Positions 1 to 6,751 of a DNA stretch of 18,081 nucleotides are shown here, piece by piece. The notes beneath the pieces were generated by a model. That model was not told where the DNA came from. It saw only the letters and a program-made list of their open reading frames with translations, and ran no database searches. A program made the translations under genes and the position numbers. The DNA comes from ChocPot-Mid sp964511865 (GTDB lineage Bacteria > Bacteroidota > Ignavibacteria > Kapaibacteriales > UBA2268). The stretch lies in NCBI GenBank assembly GCA_964511865.1, contig CAZEHW010000047.1, forward strand, positions 1 through 18,081. Reading direction: 5' to 3'. Numbering within the stretch: position 1 is the first letter of the stretch; the number at the start of each line of letters is the position of its first letter.

Positions 1-2
1 TA

Positions 3-278
3 TTTAATCTAACCCAACTTGCGTTTTTAATTAATCATGCAAGAGATAAATATGACCTTAGAGATATACCTCCTTCCGACTTATCGAGACTTTTTGCAAA
101 TAACTTCATTACTAATAATGGAAAGGAAATAAATAATGGATCTCTAAATACTAATCTATCTTTGATAATTGCCGATATTTCGATTAAAAAATTGAGAATT
201 GACATTAACGAAGCAATTGACTTTCTTGCAAAATTCATAAATAAAGCTATGAGTATCGGATATTTTAAACAAAAATAA
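3..278 (+). CDS. C-terminal end of an unrecognised protein (5' end outside window)
   Basis: An open frame runs from the window edge to a TAA at 276-278 without an internal stop, giving about 91 residues. It begins FNLTQLAFLINHARDKYDL and ends AMSIGYFKQK. The piece looks helical and soluble, with a central stretch (DLSRLFANNFITNNGKE) that could be part of a small helical or winged-helix domain. I do not recognise the family. A minus-strand open frame covers the same bases, but its product is low-complexity and hydrophobic, whereas the plus-strand product has normal protein composition, so I take the plus strand as coding. It converges with the minus-strand gene ending at 323, with 44 bases between the stops and no clear terminator hairpin. 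Confidence 0.55.
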   Translation, partial: FNLTQLAFLINHARDKYDLRDIPPSDLSRLFANNFITNNGKEINNGSLNTNLSLIIADISIKKLRIDINEAIDFLAKFINKAMSIGYFKQK

Positions 279-322
279 AAATACAAAATAATTCTGCAAT
301 AGTCACGGTGTTGATTACTAAC

Positions 323-727
323 CTATCCTTTTTCTCTTTGGAGTTTTTTCAGTAATCTTGCCTCTTTCTTTGCCAGTCTTTCCCGAAGTCTTTCTTCTTC
401 TGCTTTTTCCCTTTGAATTCTTTTCTGTAATGCGATTTCCTCTTGTTTTCTTTTGTGTTCTACATATTTTTGCCGATAAGTTTCAAAATAACCATCGGGC
501 AAACTCTGTTGCAGAAGAAAAATCTGCTTGCCGGTCATCTTGTTTTGATAATACCAATGGCAAATAGCAGATGGAACATATGGTTTTGTTCTTCCGATTA
601 TCTTACATGCATTTTTACCAAGTTGTGTCTTTGATAAACCACTTTCTGACAGAATAAAATCGTATTCTTTCCAATCCATGTCAAGAAAATCAAGATTAAT
701 ATCTTTTTTTTTGATGTCTTCGGACAT
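323..727 (-). CDS. Small HTH-like protein with basic coiled-coil tail
   Basis: The product has 134 residues. Residues about 25-75 (ILSESGLSKTQLGK, then YVPSAICHWYYQNKMTGKQI, then FLLQQSLP) have the spacing of a Cro/YdaS-like helix-turn-helix: a 'gLsk-tqLgk' helix, a 'psaIchW' recognition helix and a closing helix. Residues about 85-134 are almost entirely Lys, Arg, Glu, Gln and Ala and should form a basic coiled coil. The ATG at 727 is preceded by AGGAG with six bases between, a good ribosome-binding site. A DNA-binding regulator or plasmid/ICE accessory protein is the best guess from composition and from the neighbouring excisionase-like gene. No catalytic motif is visible. Tandem CAAAAAATGAAA copies lie just upstream and could be its own operators. 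Confidence 0.72.
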   Translation of the reverse strand: MSEDIKKKDINLDFLDMDWKEYDFILSESGLSKTQLGKNACKIIGRTKPYVPSAICHWYYQNKMTGKQIFLLQQSLPDGYFETYRQKYVEHKRKQEEIALQKRIQREKAEEERLRERLAKKEARLLKKLQREKG

Positions 728-745
728 AATGTTCTCCTAATTAGT

Positions 746-779
746 CAATAATAAATTTTTAATTAAAAATTTTAACAAA
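746..779 (-). promoter_or_regulatory. Candidate Bacteroidota-type promoter for the 323-727 gene
   Basis: On the minus strand TTTG (776-779) is followed after 22 bases by TATTATTG (746-753), one mismatch from the Bacteroidota -7 consensus TAnnTTTG. The ATG lies about 18 bases further on, so the leader would be very short. The spacing is at the long edge of the usual range and the region is AT-rich, so chance is a real possibility. The TTTG sits inside one of the CAAAAAATGAAA copies, which would let a bound protein block it. Confidence 0.3.
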
Positions 780-886
780 AAATGAAAGCCAATTCACAAA
801 AAATGAAAGAAAATAAAGAATACTGAGAAAATTTCACAATTAATGAAATTTTTAACCTGTTTTCATGTGACTTTTTTTCATTTTTT
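775..886. repeat. Iterated AAAAAATGAAA motif cluster (candidate operators)
   Basis: The 14-base string ACAAAAAATGAAAG occurs at 775-788 and again at 796-809, exactly 21 bases apart (two helical turns, same DNA face). An inverted copy of the 11-base core AAAAAATGAAA is at 876-886, and a degenerate direct copy (ACAATTAATGAAAT) begins at 836. The cluster fills the space between the two small DNA-binding-type genes. A further exact 12-base copy is upstream of the excisionase-like gene at 1398-1409. This looks like a protein-binding array rather than coding sequence. AT richness raises the chance rate, but the 21-base phasing and placement are notable. Confidence 0.5.
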
Positions 887-921
887 TTATAAATAACTTC
901 AATTTGCCCTAAAAATGGGGT

Positions 922-1206
922 TTATTCCCGTTTTTCCATGGAATTTTTGACCTGCTCAACACTAAAAAATACCTTTCGCCCCAGTCTTTTATAAGGAATT
1001 TGTCCGGTTCGCATCATCCGCCAGAGTTTAACCGGAGAAATATTCAACCAGGTCATTAATTCCATTCGAGTAATCAGGTCACCCTTGGAATCTAACCCCA
1101 TAGCTTCAGGTTTTTCCCTGCCTTTAAGTTTTGGGATGAATTCCTCAATACATTCCTTGAGCAGAGATTTCAATTCCTGCTTCGTTGAAACGATAATTTC
1201 GTCCAT
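922..1206 (-). CDS. Excisionase-like HTH_17 protein
   Basis: The product is 94 residues when started at the ATG at 1206. A longer reading from a TTG at 1254 is possible, but the 1206 ATG has GAGG five bases upstream, so I prefer it. Residues about 44-94 are a classic HTH_17/MerR-like excisionase domain: LITRMELMTWLNISPVKLWR, then GQIPYKRLGRKVFFSVEQV, with the usual 'G-x-IP-x-x-x-LG-x-x-x-F' wing. The N-terminal 40 residues are charged and helical. Proteins of this kind are common in Bacteroidota next to integrases of integrative elements, or as small regulators. No integrase is visible in the window. Direct repeats with an 11-base period lie about 95-115 bases upstream and could be its binding sites. 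Confidence 0.8.
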   Translation of the reverse strand: MDEIIVSTKQELKSLLKECIEEFIPKLKGREKPEAMGLDSKGDLITRMELMTWLNISPVKLWRMMRTGQIPYKRLGRKVFFSVEQVKNSMEKRE

Positions 1207-1301
1207 ATTTACCTCTAATATTTGTAAAACAAGTCCTTTAGTTCCTGTGTACAAGTTTAAGAAAAGATAAAAGGCAAAAAATTAACGATTTGAATTAATA
1301 T

Positions 1302-1331
1302 CGGTTAAGATGCGGTTAAGATTATTAAGAT
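1302..1331. repeat. 11-base-period direct repeats (CGGTTAAGAT)
   Basis: CGGTTAAGAT occurs at 1302-1311 and 1313-1322, an 11-base repeat period (one helical turn), followed by a weaker third copy (ATTATTAAGAT). They lie upstream of the excisionase-like gene. Tandem sites at helical spacing are typical of Xis, arm-type integrase or repressor binding, but no bound protein can be proven from sequence. Confidence 0.45.
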
Positions 1332-1397
1332 TTCTAAAATATGAGGTCTTTTTGGCTTCATTAAGAATAATTTACATTACTCGAGGTATGAATGTGG

Positions 1398-1409
1398 CAA
1401 AAAATGAAA
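1398..1409 (+). repeat. Distant exact copy of CAAAAAATGAAA
   Basis: This exact 12-base match to the motif at 776-787 and 797-808 sits between the restriction-operon terminator and the excisionase-like gene. Exact copies of the motif thus lie upstream of each of the two small minus-strand genes, suggesting shared control. Confidence 0.35.
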
Positions 1410-1420
1410 TTATGTGTAAT

Positions 1421-1463
1421 AAAAAAAAGCCACAAGAATGTGGCTTAATAAATACTTGTGGCT
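1421..1463 (-). terminator. Intrinsic terminator of the type I RM operon, with alternative pairing
   Basis: On the minus-strand transcript a perfect 8-bp stem AAGCCACA / TGTGGCTT (1427-1446, 4-base loop TTCT) is followed by an uninterrupted T tract (1421-1428). It lies 34 bases past the hsdM stop and fits a rho-independent terminator. An upstream copy AGCCACAAG (1455-1463) can instead pair over 9 bp with CTTGTGGCT (1428-1436), giving a mutually exclusive hairpin that ends at the same T tract. Confidence 0.85.
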
Positions 1464-1479
1464 AATTATTTTATACTCA

Positions 1480-2946
1480 CTATTCCCCATTCAATCCCTC
1501 AACTATCTCCTTAAAGCTGTTCAGAGCGGTTTCTACGTTCTCAACAATTTCCAGAGCTATAACATCAGGTTCGGGTAAATTATCCAAATCACCTAAGCTA
1601 TCATCCTTGAGCCAGAATATATCGAGATTTGCTTTATCCCTTGCTATAATTTCTTTATACGTGAATTTTTTGAATCGTTCTGTCTCTTTACGTTTGAAGC
1701 GGTTTTGAGGATTATAACTCTTCACAAAATCCTGCAAATCATCGTATTGCATTTGTCTTGTTTTCAAAGTGAAATGTTGATTTGTTCTAAGGTCATAAAT
1801 CCACAATTCCTTTGTCCATGGAGTTTTGCTTGCCGGCTTGTTATCAAAGAAAATGACATTTGCTTTTACACCTTGTGCATAGAATATTCCTGTTGGTAAA
1901 CGGAGCAATGTATGAACATCGCAACTTTCAAGTAGTTTTTTACGGATTGTTTCACCTGCACCTCCTTCAAACAATACATTATCAGGAACAACAACAGCAG
2001 ATTTACCGTCAATCTTAAGCATTGTTCTGATATGTTGAATAAAATTCATTTGCTTATTCGATGTCGTTGCCCAAAAGTCCTGACGGTTATATGTCAAGGT
2101 TTCTTTGCCTTGCGTACCATCCGAATTTGAAATAGTAATACTGCTCTTTTTGCCAAATGGTGGATTAGTCATTACATAATCAAATCTTATTCCGGCATCT
2201 CCGATTAAACTGTCTGACAGCACTATTGGTGGTTCCTGGTCAATATCACCGACATTATGCAAAAACAAATTCATTATGCACAGACGGGCTGTATTTGCCA
2301 CTATCTCCCATCCTTTGAATGTATTGAATTTCAGGAATTTCTTTTCTTCCTTATTCAACTGATATTCCTGACTGATGAAATCATAAGCAGATAAAAAGAA
2401 TCCTCCTGTGCCACATGCCGGATCTGCTATGGTTTTCATCGGTTCGGGACGCAAACAATTAACCATTGCTTTTATCAATGACCGAGGTGTGAAATACTGA
2501 CCTGCTCCGCTTTTTGTGTCTTCTGCATTCTTTTCGAGAAGTCCTTCGTATATTTCACCTTTGACATCAAAATCAACACTAATCCATGTTTCTTCATTGA
2601 TTAGCTGTACAAGTTTATATAGCTTTGCCGGATCCTGAATTTTGTTTTGTGCTTTGAAAAATATCTGACCTAACATTCCTTTTTGCTTACCGAGTTCCCT
2701 CAATAGCTTTACGTAATGTGTTTCAAGTTCCGCACCTGTCTTGCTTTTCAAACTTTCCCAATTATATTCATCGGGAATATTGATTTTCCTTTTGTATGGC
2801 GGTTTGGAGTATTCGTCTGCCATTTTCAGGAAAAGTAAAAATGTTAATTGCTCAAGGTAATCGCCGTATCCTACTCCGTCATCACGTAGGATGTTGCAGT
2901 AGTTCCAGACTTTACTTACTATCGTTGCTGAGTGGTTGTTGTTCAT
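1480..2946 (-). CDS. hsdM: Type I restriction-modification DNA methyltransferase subunit M
   Basis: The product is 488 residues from the ATG at 2946. A TTG one codon upstream is possible, but GGAAA seven bases before the ATG favours the ATG. This is the N6-adenine methylating subunit, which joins HsdS to form the methylase and HsdR to form the nuclease. Numbered from the TTG, the N-terminal helical HsdM domain spans about residues 10-130, GAGQYFTPR is at 148-156, the AdoMet-binding motif I DPACGTGG is at 176-183 and the catalytic motif IV NPPF is at 262-265. The length is typical for the family. It is the last gene of the operon, 31 bases after the C39-like gene, and is followed by an intrinsic terminator. 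In this gene order the methylase lies about 9 kb downstream of hsdR, unlike the common hsdM-hsdS-hsdR arrangement. Confidence 0.96.
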   Translation of the reverse strand: MNNNHSATIVSKVWNYCNILRDDGVGYGDYLEQLTFLLFLKMADEYSKPPYKRKINIPDEYNWESLKSKTGAELETHYVKLLRELGKQKGMLGQIFFKAQNKIQDPAKLYKLVQLINEETWISVDFDVKGEIYEGLLEKNAEDTKSGAGQYFTPRSLIKAMVNCLRPEPMKTIADPACGTGGFFLSAYDFISQEYQLNKEEKKFLKFNTFKGWEIVANTARLCIMNLFLHNVGDIDQEPPIVLSDSLIGDAGIRFDYVMTNPPFGKKSSITISNSDGTQGKETLTYNRQDFWATTSNKQMNFIQHIRTMLKIDGKSAVVVPDNVLFEGGAGETIRKKLLESCDVHTLLRLPTGIFYAQGVKANVIFFDNKPASKTPWTKELWIYDLRTNQHFTLKTRQMQYDDLQDFVKSYNPQNRFKRKETERFKKFTYKEIIARDKANLDIFWLKDDSLGDLDNLPEPDVIALEIVENVETALNSFKEIVEGLNGE

Positions 2947-2977
2947 CAATCTATTTCCATAAAAATCTCAAATAACT

Positions 2978-3418
2978 TTATTTTTTGGTAAAGTAATAAA
3001 TTTTACTATTATTTTCTTTCAATTCATTTTTTGATATATCATGTTGGAAGGCATTTTTCCACGGATCCATTAAAGATACAATTTCACTTGTATGACTAAT
3101 ATATCTACAACAGTGATGTCGAGGAGTATCAAAAGTAATATATATTATATTACTTGGATTAGAACAAATATCATCAAGTTCATCAATTTCATGTTCCCCT
3201 CCATATTCTGTATTTAATCCATAGTTTTTAAGTACTTTTGGGATATCAAATATCATAAGACATTCTCCCCATCTTTTAGCATCAGGACCTCCATTAAAAA
3301 TATCGGGAAAGTATAAAATTAAATCACATTGAGAAACATTTATACCATAATCAGCTAATACAGATACAGTACAAGCAACAGTACAAGTAAAAGCATTAAT
3401 TTGAGTTTCAAATTTCAT
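2978..3418 (-). CDS. Small C39/papain-like cysteine peptidase-like protein inside the RM operon
   Basis: The product has 146 residues and no membrane segment or ABC-transporter domain. It shows the full C39 pattern: Q6, C12 six residues later (QINAFTCTVAC), the helix VSVLADYGI, then H101/H102 (PRHHCCRY) and D118-P119-W120 (VSLMDPW). The Gln-to-Cys distance of 6 and His-to-Asp distance of 16 match bacteriocin-type C39 peptidase domains such as ComA. The residues usually written C-G-x-A-C are here C-T-V-A-C, so the glycine is missing. The ATG overlaps the hsdS TGA (ATGA, 3415-3418), with GGGG eight bases upstream inside hsdS, so translation is probably coupled. No double-glycine peptide substrate or transporter is seen nearby. 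Its role next to hsdS is unknown. It may be a cargo protease or a non-catalytic relative; the fold call is moderately secure and the function is not. Confidence 0.7.
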   Translation of the reverse strand: MKFETQINAFTCTVACTVSVLADYGINVSQCDLILYFPDIFNGGPDAKRWGECLMIFDIPKVLKNYGLNTEYGGEHEIDELDDICSNPSNIIYITFDTPRHHCCRYISHTSEIVSLMDPWKNAFQHDISKNELKENNSKIYYFTKK

Positions 3419-4734
3419 CTTTTAGTCCCCTTTCTATTTAATTTCATTCCTTTATTTTCTATTTCTTTCTCCTTCTTAATCCTCTCCAGCAACTTCTCTG
3501 CCGGCTCATCGTTTGGGTCTTGAGGAACAAGACCTCCCTCAAATGCTTTCTTCAATATGCTTTGTCGCAAACTTTCTGCTTGCTTCAAACTCAAATCTAT
3601 TGTCTTTTCCAAATTCTCTGCTTCAGAAAAACGAGTTTCGATTTCAGAAACTATTTGTTCTTGTTCCGAAATTGGTGGTAAAGCAACATCCAAATCCTGA
3701 ATTTCATTTGCATTGATATTATTAACACCACTTGTTGATTTAGCTTTTAATTCTATCTGATTTCTTAATTGTATTGACTGAAACTGATAATTAAAAAACT
3801 GGGAATTACTGAAATTATGATTAAATCTCATTCGAATTAAATAACCTGCATATATATAATTCTCAAGTTTTTTAGTAACTACAGCAGTTTTGCCAACAAT
3901 TGAAATACTTCCATTTGACCTGATTATCAAAACATCATTTGATTTCAATGAATACTGCTTTATTTCTTCTTTACTGAAATCGGCATATTTCAAATCTGAA
4001 ATATCAATATTACCATTGATAACATTTGGGATTCTTAAAACCGGTAAACCAGTATTTTCATAAGTACATTTTTTTGAAGTGCCATATCGTATATCTTCAA
4101 TAATTTTTCCTAACTTCACCCGCTTCCATCCTTCAGGTAATCTTGTATCATTCTGCATTTTACATTCTACATTCTGCATTCCCAATCTACCGGAAAAAGC
4201 TGCGTAAAGCACTGACTGCTTATAAGTCTTAATCTGTTCTTTCGCTTTTTTCAAAGTGGCAACTGCTGTATCTAGTTGGCTGAAAAGTTCTTCGAGTTTC
4301 GAGACTATGCGGTGCTGTTCCTTTAAGGGAGGGATAGGAATGCTCTCTTTGACTAAGTGCTGGTAATGTCTTGCATATCCTTTATCAACAAATTTAATGC
4401 AATGAAGAAAATAAAAAAATAGTTTTGGATCAAAACAATTAAATGGTTTTAAAACTTTTACTCCATCAGCACCAACGATAAATCTGAAATTTACAAATTT
4501 CTTTACTTTGGTATGGTCACCAAAAACAACAACAGGAGGTTCAAAATCAAGTAGAAGTTTTTCATCATCAGAATAACCTCCAATAAAATCGTGACCTTGA
4601 TCTATAACAGGATATTTTCCACTTTCTATATATTCTTTTTGTTTCAACTTTTTGTTATTTGTTGAAATAGGATTAATAACATCACAAAGATTAGCGATAG
4701 ACCAAGAGGGAGGAATATTTGTTTTAATTGTCAT
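3415..4734 (-). CDS. hsdS: Type I restriction-modification specificity subunit S
   Basis: The product has 439 residues and two target-recognition domains. TRD1 covers about residues 8-135 (PPSWSIANLCDV ... SIPIPPLKEQHRIV), followed by the first conserved helix (KLEELFSQLDTAVATLKKAK, ending SVLYAAFSGRL). TRD2 covers about 199-360 (LPEGWKRVKLGKII ... DVALPPISEQEQIV), followed by the second conserved helix (SLRQSILKKAFEGGLVPQ). The two helices set the distance between the halves of the bipartite DNA target. The ATG at 4734 begins two bases after the upstream stop. Residues about 185-195, just before TRD2, read GMQNVECKMQN and come from the dispersed repeat family of this region. A truncated second copy of this gene's start is at 5731-5793. 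The target sequence cannot be predicted by eye. Confidence 0.96.
   Translation of the reverse strand: MTIKTNIPPSWSIANLCDVINPISTNNKKLKQKEYIESGKYPVIDQGHDFIGGYSDDEKLLLDFEPPVVVFGDHTKVKKFVNFRFIVGADGVKVLKPFNCFDPKLFFYFLHCIKFVDKGYARHYQHLVKESIPIPPLKEQHRIVSKLEELFSQLDTAVATLKKAKEQIKTYKQSVLYAAFSGRLGMQNVECKMQNDTRLPEGWKRVKLGKIIEDIRYGTSKKCTYENTGLPVLRIPNVINGNIDISDLKYADFSKEEIKQYSLKSNDVLIIRSNGSISIVGKTAVVTKKLENYIYAGYLIRMRFNHNFSNSQFFNYQFQSIQLRNQIELKAKSTSGVNNINANEIQDLDVALPPISEQEQIVSEIETRFSEAENLEKTIDLSLKQAESLRQSILKKAFEGGLVPQDPNDEPAEKLLERIKKEKEIENKGMKLNRKGTKR
4150..4182. repeat. Dispersed repeat unit within the hsdS linker
   Basis: TTCTGCATTTTACATTCTAC plus ATTCTGCATT is a short tandem of the attc(t/a)gcatt type found between genes at 5658-5746 and 7593-7722. 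Here it is in frame between the first conserved helix and TRD2 of HsdS, adding about ten residues without breaking the gene. Confidence 0.6.
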
Positions 4735-4736
4735 TT

Positions 4737-5621
4737 TTAAAGGTCAGATTTTAGTTCTTGATAGTTCTTTTCATCAGGTCTATAATAATTTAAATATTGG
4801 GGAAAAATTTTAAAAATAGTTTCAACATAATTATTAGTATTTATATATTTATCCTCTGTACCTTTAGTAACTACTTTATTGTTAATTAAGGTATAATAAA
4901 CTTCTAAAGCATTTAAATCAGGATTAATTTTATCTTCAGGTCTAGTATTTTGCCATGATAAGGCAATAGGCCAATTAATTGTCCAAAATGGTTTATTTCC
5001 ACTTTTTGTATTGACAAGAGTTGAAAGAAAAATCTCCTGGAACTTTGTTCCATCTATTTCAGACTGTAAATTTAAGGTATCAACAGTTTTTAGGAGATAA
5101 TTAATGTAATTATTTAACTTAGGAGTTGAAATTGCTCCAAAAAAGTTTGGCTCTTCATACCACGAAGCTGCATCATTTATAGCTTCACCAAAATAGTGTT
5201 TTTCCTTGTACTTATAATAATTACCGTAGCTTAAAGCACCTCTAAAAAGAATGTTAAATATAAATGAACTGGAAATATAAAATTGAATTATTGTCCCAAA
5301 ATAATTTAAAGCATATATTAAATTGTCCTTACTAAATATATCTAGTGTTATAATTACTGAATCCTGGAACGGAAAAAATTCTGGTCTAAAGTCGATATTT
5401 TTTTTGTTTAATTTTTTTAATATTGGATCAATGTATTTTAATAGATCAATAATAAATAAATGATTTTTAAGAAATTCATAAATCTCGTCAAAATTTGCAT
5501 TTTTCGTTCCTAAAGCATCAAGAATAGCTACAAATCCATAATGTTTAGTGAGTTCTTCCTTTTTTAGGACATTAAATTTTGCTTGTGATTTTTCTAATAT
5601 TTGTATTTTTTGTTTACTCAT
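4737..5621 (-). CDS. Nucleotide-cyclase-fold-like protein, cargo of the RM operon
   Basis: The product has 294 residues and no signal peptide. Three segments recall the class III nucleotidyl cyclase fold: FVAILDALGTK (30-40, candidate metal Asp35), FFPFQDSVIITLD (82-94, candidate metal Asp87) and FRGALSYGNYY (126-136) followed by YFGEAINDAASWYEE (143-157) and GAISTPKL. This order (D-x-L-G, then SD/QDS, then RG-x-x-x-G, then G-x-A-x-x-x-A) is the one seen in soluble cyclase-like and degenerate cyclase proteins. No effector domain is fused. The ATG directly follows the TAA of an hsdR-tail remnant, whose GGTGG serves as ribosome-binding site, and the stop is two bases from hsdS. A signalling enzyme in defence is conceivable by analogy with Pycsar cyclases, but nucleotide synthesis is not shown. 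The family could equally be inactive. Confidence 0.6.
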   Translation of the reverse strand: MSKQKIQILEKSQAKFNVLKKEELTKHYGFVAILDALGTKNANFDEIYEFLKNHLFIIDLLKYIDPILKKLNKKNIDFRPEFFPFQDSVIITLDIFSKDNLIYALNYFGTIIQFYISSSFIFNILFRGALSYGNYYKYKEKHYFGEAINDAASWYEEPNFFGAISTPKLNNYINYLLKTVDTLNLQSEIDGTKFQEIFLSTLVNTKSGNKPFWTINWPIALSWQNTRPEDKINPDLNALEVYYTLINNKVVTKGTEDKYINTNNYVETIFKIFPQYLNYYRPDEKNYQELKSDL

Positions 5622-5657
5622 TTACGCCACCAATTCCTCATTAATTTCTTCTAAAAT
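5622..5657 (-). pseudogene. hsdR 3'-end remnant A (ILEEINEELVA-stop)
   Basis: On the minus strand these 36 bases decode as ILEEINEELVA-stop, against ILEEINVELVA-stop at the real hsdR end (9219-9254). There are two base differences. The stop TAA is directly followed by the ATG of the 4737-5621 gene, and the retained GGTGG lies five bases before that ATG, so the remnant probably acts as the gene's ribosome-binding site. It marks the upstream edge of a cargo block. Confidence 0.85.
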
Positions 5658-5746
5658 ACATCAATAATTGACAATTAAAACAATCATATTTTTGTTCTTC
5701 ATTCATAATTCTTCATTTATAATTCAGCATTCATAATTCAGCATTC
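5658..5746. repeat. Repeat-rich joint A (aattgac / attcataattcagc)
   Basis: This contains ACATCAATAATTGACAATT, then AAAACAATCATATTTTTGTT, then attcataattc/attcagc units. The whole stretch is shared with 7593-7722 apart from the number of units. It connects a truncated hsdS start to an hsdR-tail remnant, and its low-complexity units probably served as recombination sites. Confidence 0.75.
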
Positions 5747-5793
5747 GTTAAGCCAAGTTTAGCGATAGACCAAGATGGAGGGATGTTAGGCAT
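5731..5793 (-). pseudogene. Truncated hsdS 5' end (about 14 hsdS codons, then repeat)
   Basis: The minus strand reads ATG then MPNIPPSWSIAKLG, matching the real HsdS start (TNIPPSWSIANLC), with 30 of 36 bases identical over the NIPPSWSIAKLG codons. It then runs into repeat-derived LTNAEL and a TGA. The ATG overlaps the end of the 139-residue gene (AATGCCTAA), the coupling expected of an intact cargo-hsdS junction. This is the head of a former or second hsdS, cut off by repeat DNA. It marks the downstream edge of the TIGR04255 cassette. Confidence 0.85.
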
Positions 5794-6205
5794 TTAATTC
5801 GTAAACAATGATATTATCAGAACTGATTTCAGCAAGTTGAGAAGCTAATTCTTTTATATCTTCTTTGCTGGGATATGATTCCCAACCGATAATGTCAATA
5901 TGCCTTTCAGGAATATAGTTTCGGTCTAAGGATAATTTATCCCATAAGAAATATTGCTCTAATATTGAGCAATGTCCAATAGGAGGCTTGTTATTTAATA
6001 AAATTTGATTTTCATGACTAATTTTTTTTATTGAATTATTATCTAAATTTTGTGTTTCAAAGCAGGAAACTTCTTCCCTTTCTGTCAATGAATTCTTTCT
6101 TGGCATAAAAGCATTAGTATGAATTACAGTTCTAGCCTGTTTCGTCTTTATCCACCTATTTCTCAGAAATCTTGAATATATTTCAGGTTCACCGTATTTA
6201 CTCAT
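5786..6205 (-). CDS. Hypothetical protein, third gene of the TIGR04255 cassette
   Basis: The product has 139 soluble residues. I do not recognise a named family. Visible segments are SRFLRNRWIKTKQARTVIHT, NAFMPRKNSLTEREEVSCFE and, near the end, PERHIDIIGWESYP. The 'AF-P' plus 'evScF' pattern resembles small proteins that accompany TIGR04255 genes, but this comes from general memory and not from a search. Its ATG overlaps the preceding TGA (ATGA, 6202-6205), so it should be translated with that gene. Its end overlaps the start of the truncated hsdS copy. Enzyme motifs are not apparent. The three-gene set probably acts together. Confidence 0.75.
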   Translation of the reverse strand: MSKYGEPEIYSRFLRNRWIKTKQARTVIHTNAFMPRKNSLTEREEVSCFETQNLDNNSIKKISHENQILLNNKPPIGHCSILEQYFLWDKLSLDRNYIPERHIDIIGWESYPSKEDIKELASQLAEISSDNIIVYELNA

Positions 6206-6750
6206 GAATCAGTGTCTTTGTAAATTCTTAATAATTCATCATTTATTTTTTGAATAGAATTTTCATTAAGAAAATGCTTAGCTTTTTGGGATTCTCCATG
6301 AAATAATGACACAAAATACAATTCACCATTCTTGCCAAAGGTTAAATTTGCCCTGGCTCCTTTTCTACCGTACCATTCAAATGAAAGCTCCCCGTCATAA
6401 TCGAATTCAATTTCTGGTTTGAATTCGATAATAAAATTAATATTTGAACAAAATTCAATGAAATTATCATAATTACTAATTGACTTGCTTATATTTGATG
6501 CAAGATTTTCAAGAGTTTCATCTTTTTTAATTATTTCTGATAAATATTCTTTATTCTCAGTAAAAAAATCAATGGCTTTATTATTTATTAAATCTTTAAA
6601 TTCACCAATGTTATATTTATTTATATCTTTAATTGAATTTGAAAAAACATCTTCCTTTAAATTATATTCCAAATCATCAATAGTTAGAGATGTATTCAAT
6701 GTTTGATTGTATTTACTACATTCCGAAAGTTCAGATATTATAAATGACAT
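6202..6750 (-). CDS. Hypothetical protein, second gene of the TIGR04255 cassette
   Basis: The product has 182 acidic, soluble residues with no membrane segment. The N-terminal 100 residues are helical. The C-terminal half has a beta-rich segment, FDYDGELSFEWYGRKGARAN followed by LTFGKNGELYFVSLFHGES, with a 'p-x-x-xGe-x-x-eW-x' pattern, then a helix to the end. I do not know the function. The ATG lies one base after the TIGR04255 stop and the TGA overlaps the next ATG, so the three genes form one tightly coupled unit. No nuclease, ATPase or toxin signature is seen. Confidence 0.75.
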   Translation of the reverse strand: MSFIISELSECSKYNQTLNTSLTIDDLEYNLKEDVFSNSIKDINKYNIGEFKDLINNKAIDFFTENKEYLSEIIKKDETLENLASNISKSISNYDNFIEFCSNINFIIEFKPEIEFDYDGELSFEWYGRKGARANLTFGKNGELYFVSLFHGESQKAKHFLNENSIQKINDELLRIYKDTDS

Positions 6751-6751
6751 A

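Noticed and set aside
35..286. Minus-strand 83-codon frame at the left edge
   Set aside because: Low-complexity hydrophobic product. The plus-strand frame over the same bases has normal composition and a plausible gene end.
1207..1254. Upstream TTG start adding 16 residues to the excisionase-like protein
   Set aside because: The ATG at 1206 has a GAGG ribosome-binding site at good spacing; the TTG does not.
2978..3418. Bacteriocin-processing role for the C39-like gene
   Set aside because: No ABC transporter, no double-glycine leader peptide and no export genes in the window; only the peptidase fold is supported.
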